Both the position numbers and the translations under genes were made by a program. Positions 62,124 to 64,000 of a stretch of DNA of 64,000 nt are shown here, piece by piece. Source of the stretch: Lachnospiraceae bacterium (GTDB lineage Bacteria > Bacillota > Clostridia > Lachnospirales > Lachnospiraceae); NCBI GenBank assembly GCA_024696945.1, contig JAILGF010000153.1, positions 1 through 64,000 of the forward strand, written 5' to 3'. Under the pieces are notes generated by a model that worked only from the letters and a program-made list of their open reading frames with translations, ran no database searches and was not told where the DNA came from. Numbering within the stretch: the stretch's first letter is position 1; each line of letters begins with the position of its first letter.

Positions 62124-63140
62124 ATGACAAAGGAAAAGGCTCAAAAATACTCATATTGGGTAAATACTGTAATCCTTCTTATGGTATTCGGCCTGATGGC
62201 TTTCTTTTGGATGCTTGACGTACCGTTCCTGGTAATCTTCAGTATCCCTACGGCATGTGTATATATCATAGGCTATTTCCTGATATATAAGGAAAAATTG
62301 GACATCTATGTGTGGATGGTATATCTGTGGTTAAGCATCTATATGGGCCTAACCACGATCTGTCTTGGCTATGGTTTCGGATTCCATCTGTATTGCATGT
62401 CAATGATACCCGTCATGTTTGTAACGGAATATCTGGCATATAAGCTAAAAACAAGGAGTCTTAAAGCACTGTACGTCAGTATAGCGGTCTGTGTTGTTTA
62501 TATCGTAAGCACTGGATATGTTTCAAATATTGGTCCGATATACGAAAGGGATGAAAGCGCCGCAAAGGTATTCTGGCTGATGAATTCCGTTATAGTGTTC
62601 GGATTCCTGATATTCTATACAAACTGGATGCTCAGCCTGGTCAAGGAATCAGACAAAAGGCTTGTCGAGATGGCTCACATTGACAGACTTACAGGACTCT
62701 ATAACCGCCATTATCTGATGGAACTTCTTCAAGGCTTGATATCAACAGATGCCAATGATGTGATAGCTATGGCAGACATTGATTATTTCAAGAAGATCAA
62801 TGATACTTATGGACACAATGCCGGAGATTATTGCCTGCAGAAGCTGGCAGAAATTCTCCGGGGCTATAGTGACCAAGCGACAGTAGGCAGATGGGGAGGA
62901 GAGGAATTCCTGATATACCTGCCCGCAGAAAAATCAAAACCGGATTTCTTTGAAAACTTAAGAAGAAAAGTTGAAGAAACCGAATTTTGCTTTGAAAACA
63001 ATAATATTAATGTAACGATCACTATTGGTATTGCTAAAAGAAATACTCACGCCTCTGTTGAAAAATGGATCCAACAAGCCGATGAGAATCTTTATATCGG
63101 AAAAAACAAAGGACGAAACATGTGCATTGAGAAGGCTTAA
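62124..63140 (+). CDS. Membrane-bound GGDEF diguanylate cyclase
   Basis: 338 residues. Six membrane segments in the first 190 residues, one of which opens with ILLMVFGLMAFFWML. Then GGDEF domain: HIDRLTGLYNRHYLM, MADIDYFKKINDTYGHNAG and active site GRWGGEEFLIYL (GGEEF variant, active in many). Makes c-di-GMP. Its N-terminal part may sense a membrane signal. Terminator at 63172-63203. A TGCCAA/TTGGCA inverted repeat (62090-62112) lies just before the ribosome-binding site. Confidence 0.9.
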   Translation: MTKEKAQKYSYWVNTVILLMVFGLMAFFWMLDVPFLVIFSIPTACVYIIGYFLIYKEKLDIYVWMVYLWLSIYMGLTTICLGYGFGFHLYCMSMIPVMFVTEYLAYKLKTRSLKALYVSIAVCVVYIVSTGYVSNIGPIYERDESAAKVFWLMNSVIVFGFLIFYTNWMLSLVKESDKRLVEMAHIDRLTGLYNRHYLMELLQGLISTDANDVIAMADIDYFKKINDTYGHNAGDYCLQKLAEILRGYSDQATVGRWGGEEFLIYLPAEKSKPDFFENLRRKVEETEFCFENNNINVTITIGIAKRNTHASVEKWIQQADENLYIGKNKGRNMCIEKA

Positions 63141-63171
63141 TACAAGAAAAAGACTAAGGTGAAAATTGTTT

Positions 63172-63203
63172 AAGGATGTATATTACTATGTACATCCTTT
63201 TTT
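63172..63203 (+). terminator. Terminator after the diguanylate cyclase gene
   Basis: AAGGATGTA (63172-63180), 10-base loop, TACATCCTT (63191-63199), then TTTTT. Good stem. Confidence 0.88.
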
Positions 63204-63205
63204 AC

Positions 63206-63482
63206 TTGCTTTTTATACATAAATGTGCTATTTTATTTATAGATGAAAGAGGTTACATACTGTGACTGTTCTTTAATCTTAATAAAGCATCTGGATTTCT
63301 ATATATATTCAGGTTAACGGACACTGTTCTGTTGATATAAAACCTGAATAGACTTGATTGATTTAGACTTTGTGATTCTATCGATATTGCTTTTTTCTTA
63401 TAATTCCTCATGCTTTTAAAATAAATAAGGCAGGGGATGAACGCTCATTAATACTCTTGCCTTAATGGAAAGGAGATTATGA
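63206..63482 (+). promoter_or_regulatory. Long A+T-rich leader with possible promoter before the Rpn gene
   Basis: Covers most of the 63141-63482 gap, which has no gene. A possible promoter is TTGCTT (63206-63211), 17 bases, TATTTT (63229-63234). Downstream is a perfect inverted repeat ATTCAGGTT/AACCTGAAT (63307-63315 and 63341-63349) with a 25-base loop, and AAAGGAG before the start. The leader of about 240 bases is long and could hold a control element; no known riboswitch is recognised. Confidence 0.4.
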
Positions 63483-64000
63483 ATGGGCATAAAAGACATT
63501 GAAGAGAAGCAGTTTGAGGATTACAATGATGTGTTTGCAGACATTGTAAATGTGTTGTTGCTTGATGGAAAGCAGGTTGTTAAGTCTGAAAGTCTTGAAA
63601 ATTCAAAAGACAGGTCGAGATTTAAAGCTGCCACAGGAAAAATTACGGAGCAAGAAAGAGATGTTTCAAAATGGTGGAAGAAGACAAGGATAAGACTTGC
63701 TTTATTTGGACTTGAGAATCAGACGGACGAAGATCCAAGGATATGTTTTAGATTGCTCGGCTATGATGGTGCAGTGTATAAGAGCCAGTATAACGAAAAA
63801 AATACTTATCCGGTCATCACATTGGTTTTATATTTTAATTACGAAAGACGTTGGAAAAAGGCAAAATCACTTTTGGAAGGTATTAAAGTGCCGGATGGCT
63901 TAATGCCTTATGTGAATGACTACCGTATGAATTTGTTTGAGATTGCATGGCTTTCTGACGAGCAAGTGAAAATGTTTTGTAGTGACTTCAAGATTGTTGC
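63483..64000 (+). CDS. Rpn-family PD-(D/E)XK nuclease / putative transposase, N-terminal fragment
   Basis: Open reading frame runs off the window end after 172 codons. ATG at 63483, 8 bases after AAAGGAG; an ATG at 63479 stops within 8 codons. The start MGIKDIEEKQFEDYNDVFADIVNVLLLDGKQV-like region (first 35 residues), then EQERDVSKWW, RLALFGLENQT, YPVITLVLYFNYERRWKKA and NLFEIAWLSDEQVKMF match the Rpn (RpnA-like, transposase_31 / PD-(D/E)XK) family, common in Lachnospiraceae. Such proteins cut DNA and promote RecA-independent recombination in the studied members. Base use is slightly A+T-richer than the neighbours and it stands alone, in line with a mobile gene. Partial by window end. Confidence 0.8.
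   Translation, partial: MGIKDIEEKQFEDYNDVFADIVNVLLLDGKQVVKSESLENSKDRSRFKAATGKITEQERDVSKWWKKTRIRLALFGLENQTDEDPRICFRLLGYDGAVYKSQYNEKNTYPVITLVLYFNYERRWKKAKSLLEGIKVPDGLMPYVNDYRMNLFEIAWLSDEQVKMFCSDFKIV

Noticed and set aside
63206-63482. Insertion sequence ends around the Rpn gene
   Set aside because: An inverted repeat is present, but it is inside the leader and no target duplication can be shown; the other end is outside the window.

Overview
The window reads as chromosomal DNA of a low-to-medium GC, Gram-positive anaerobe of the Clostridia, most likely family Lachnospiraceae. The signs are an NfnAB-type reductase, an HrcA/CIRCE-controlled chaperone operon, a class III (anaerobic) ribonucleotide reductase, the sporulation-associated GerW (YtfJ), a clostripain-type C11 peptidase, many lipoprotein signal peptides, strong AAGGAGG ribosome-binding sites and classic TTGACA/TATAAT promoters. 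The genus cannot be fixed from sequence reading alone. Almost all genes lie on the plus strand; the exceptions are one two-gene operon (54236-57430) and one apparent non-coding RNA (about 1670-2242).

Layout: 1-1579 end of the NfnAB pair. 1580-2446 no protein gene, but a minus-strand RNA unit with its own promoter, five tandem repeats and a terminator. 2450-6584 cell-wall muramidase, HemW and a phosphatase. 6687-7032 two tiny paralogous acidic proteins. 7129-15047 heat-shock block: CIRCE, hrcA, grpE, dnaK, then dnaJ translationally coupled to a TetM-like GTPase fused to a Rae1/YacP (NYN) nuclease. 15154-23026 an efflux operon with three adaptor proteins, one FtsX-type permease and two ATPases. 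23182-23502 ribosomal protein L32 and tRNA-Arg(CCG). 23618-31252 diguanylate cyclase, cysteine desulfurase, PHP phosphatase, RqcH, a rhomboid-like protein and an ABC-2 permease. 31254-35487 second ABC-2 permease, two unrecognised proteins, a DUF2953-like protein and GerW. 35490-43470 clostripain-like lipoprotein, L28, uracil-DNA glycosylase, an SCP2/histone-like fusion, a cupin regulator with an acyl-CoA synthetase, and a TPR lipoprotein. 43549-47808 deoxynucleotide block: NrdR boxes, NrdD with a fused glutaredoxin-like domain, ThyA, DHFR. 47920-54165 aldose epimerase, RelA/SpoT, MBL hydrolase, HemZ, HD-GYP. 54236-57430 (minus) O-acetylhomoserine sulfhydrylase and an HD-GYP-like protein. 57583-63140 Cys-rich protein, GGDEF-EAL protein, radical SAM protein, NYN protein, diguanylate cyclase. 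63483-64000 the start of an Rpn-family nuclease, cut by the window end.

Themes: (a) protein folding and ribosome surveillance occur together (DnaK/DnaJ, a GTPase-Rae1 fusion, RqcH, RelA); (b) five proteins of cyclic-di-GMP type (three GGDEF-related, two HD-GYP-like) suggest an active second-messenger network; (c) dNTP supply genes sit together under a likely NrdR operator. The most novel items are the repeat-bearing minus-strand RNA, the GTPase-nuclease fusion, the paired micro-proteins, the SCP2/H1-like fusion and a cluster of nested palindromes after thyA.
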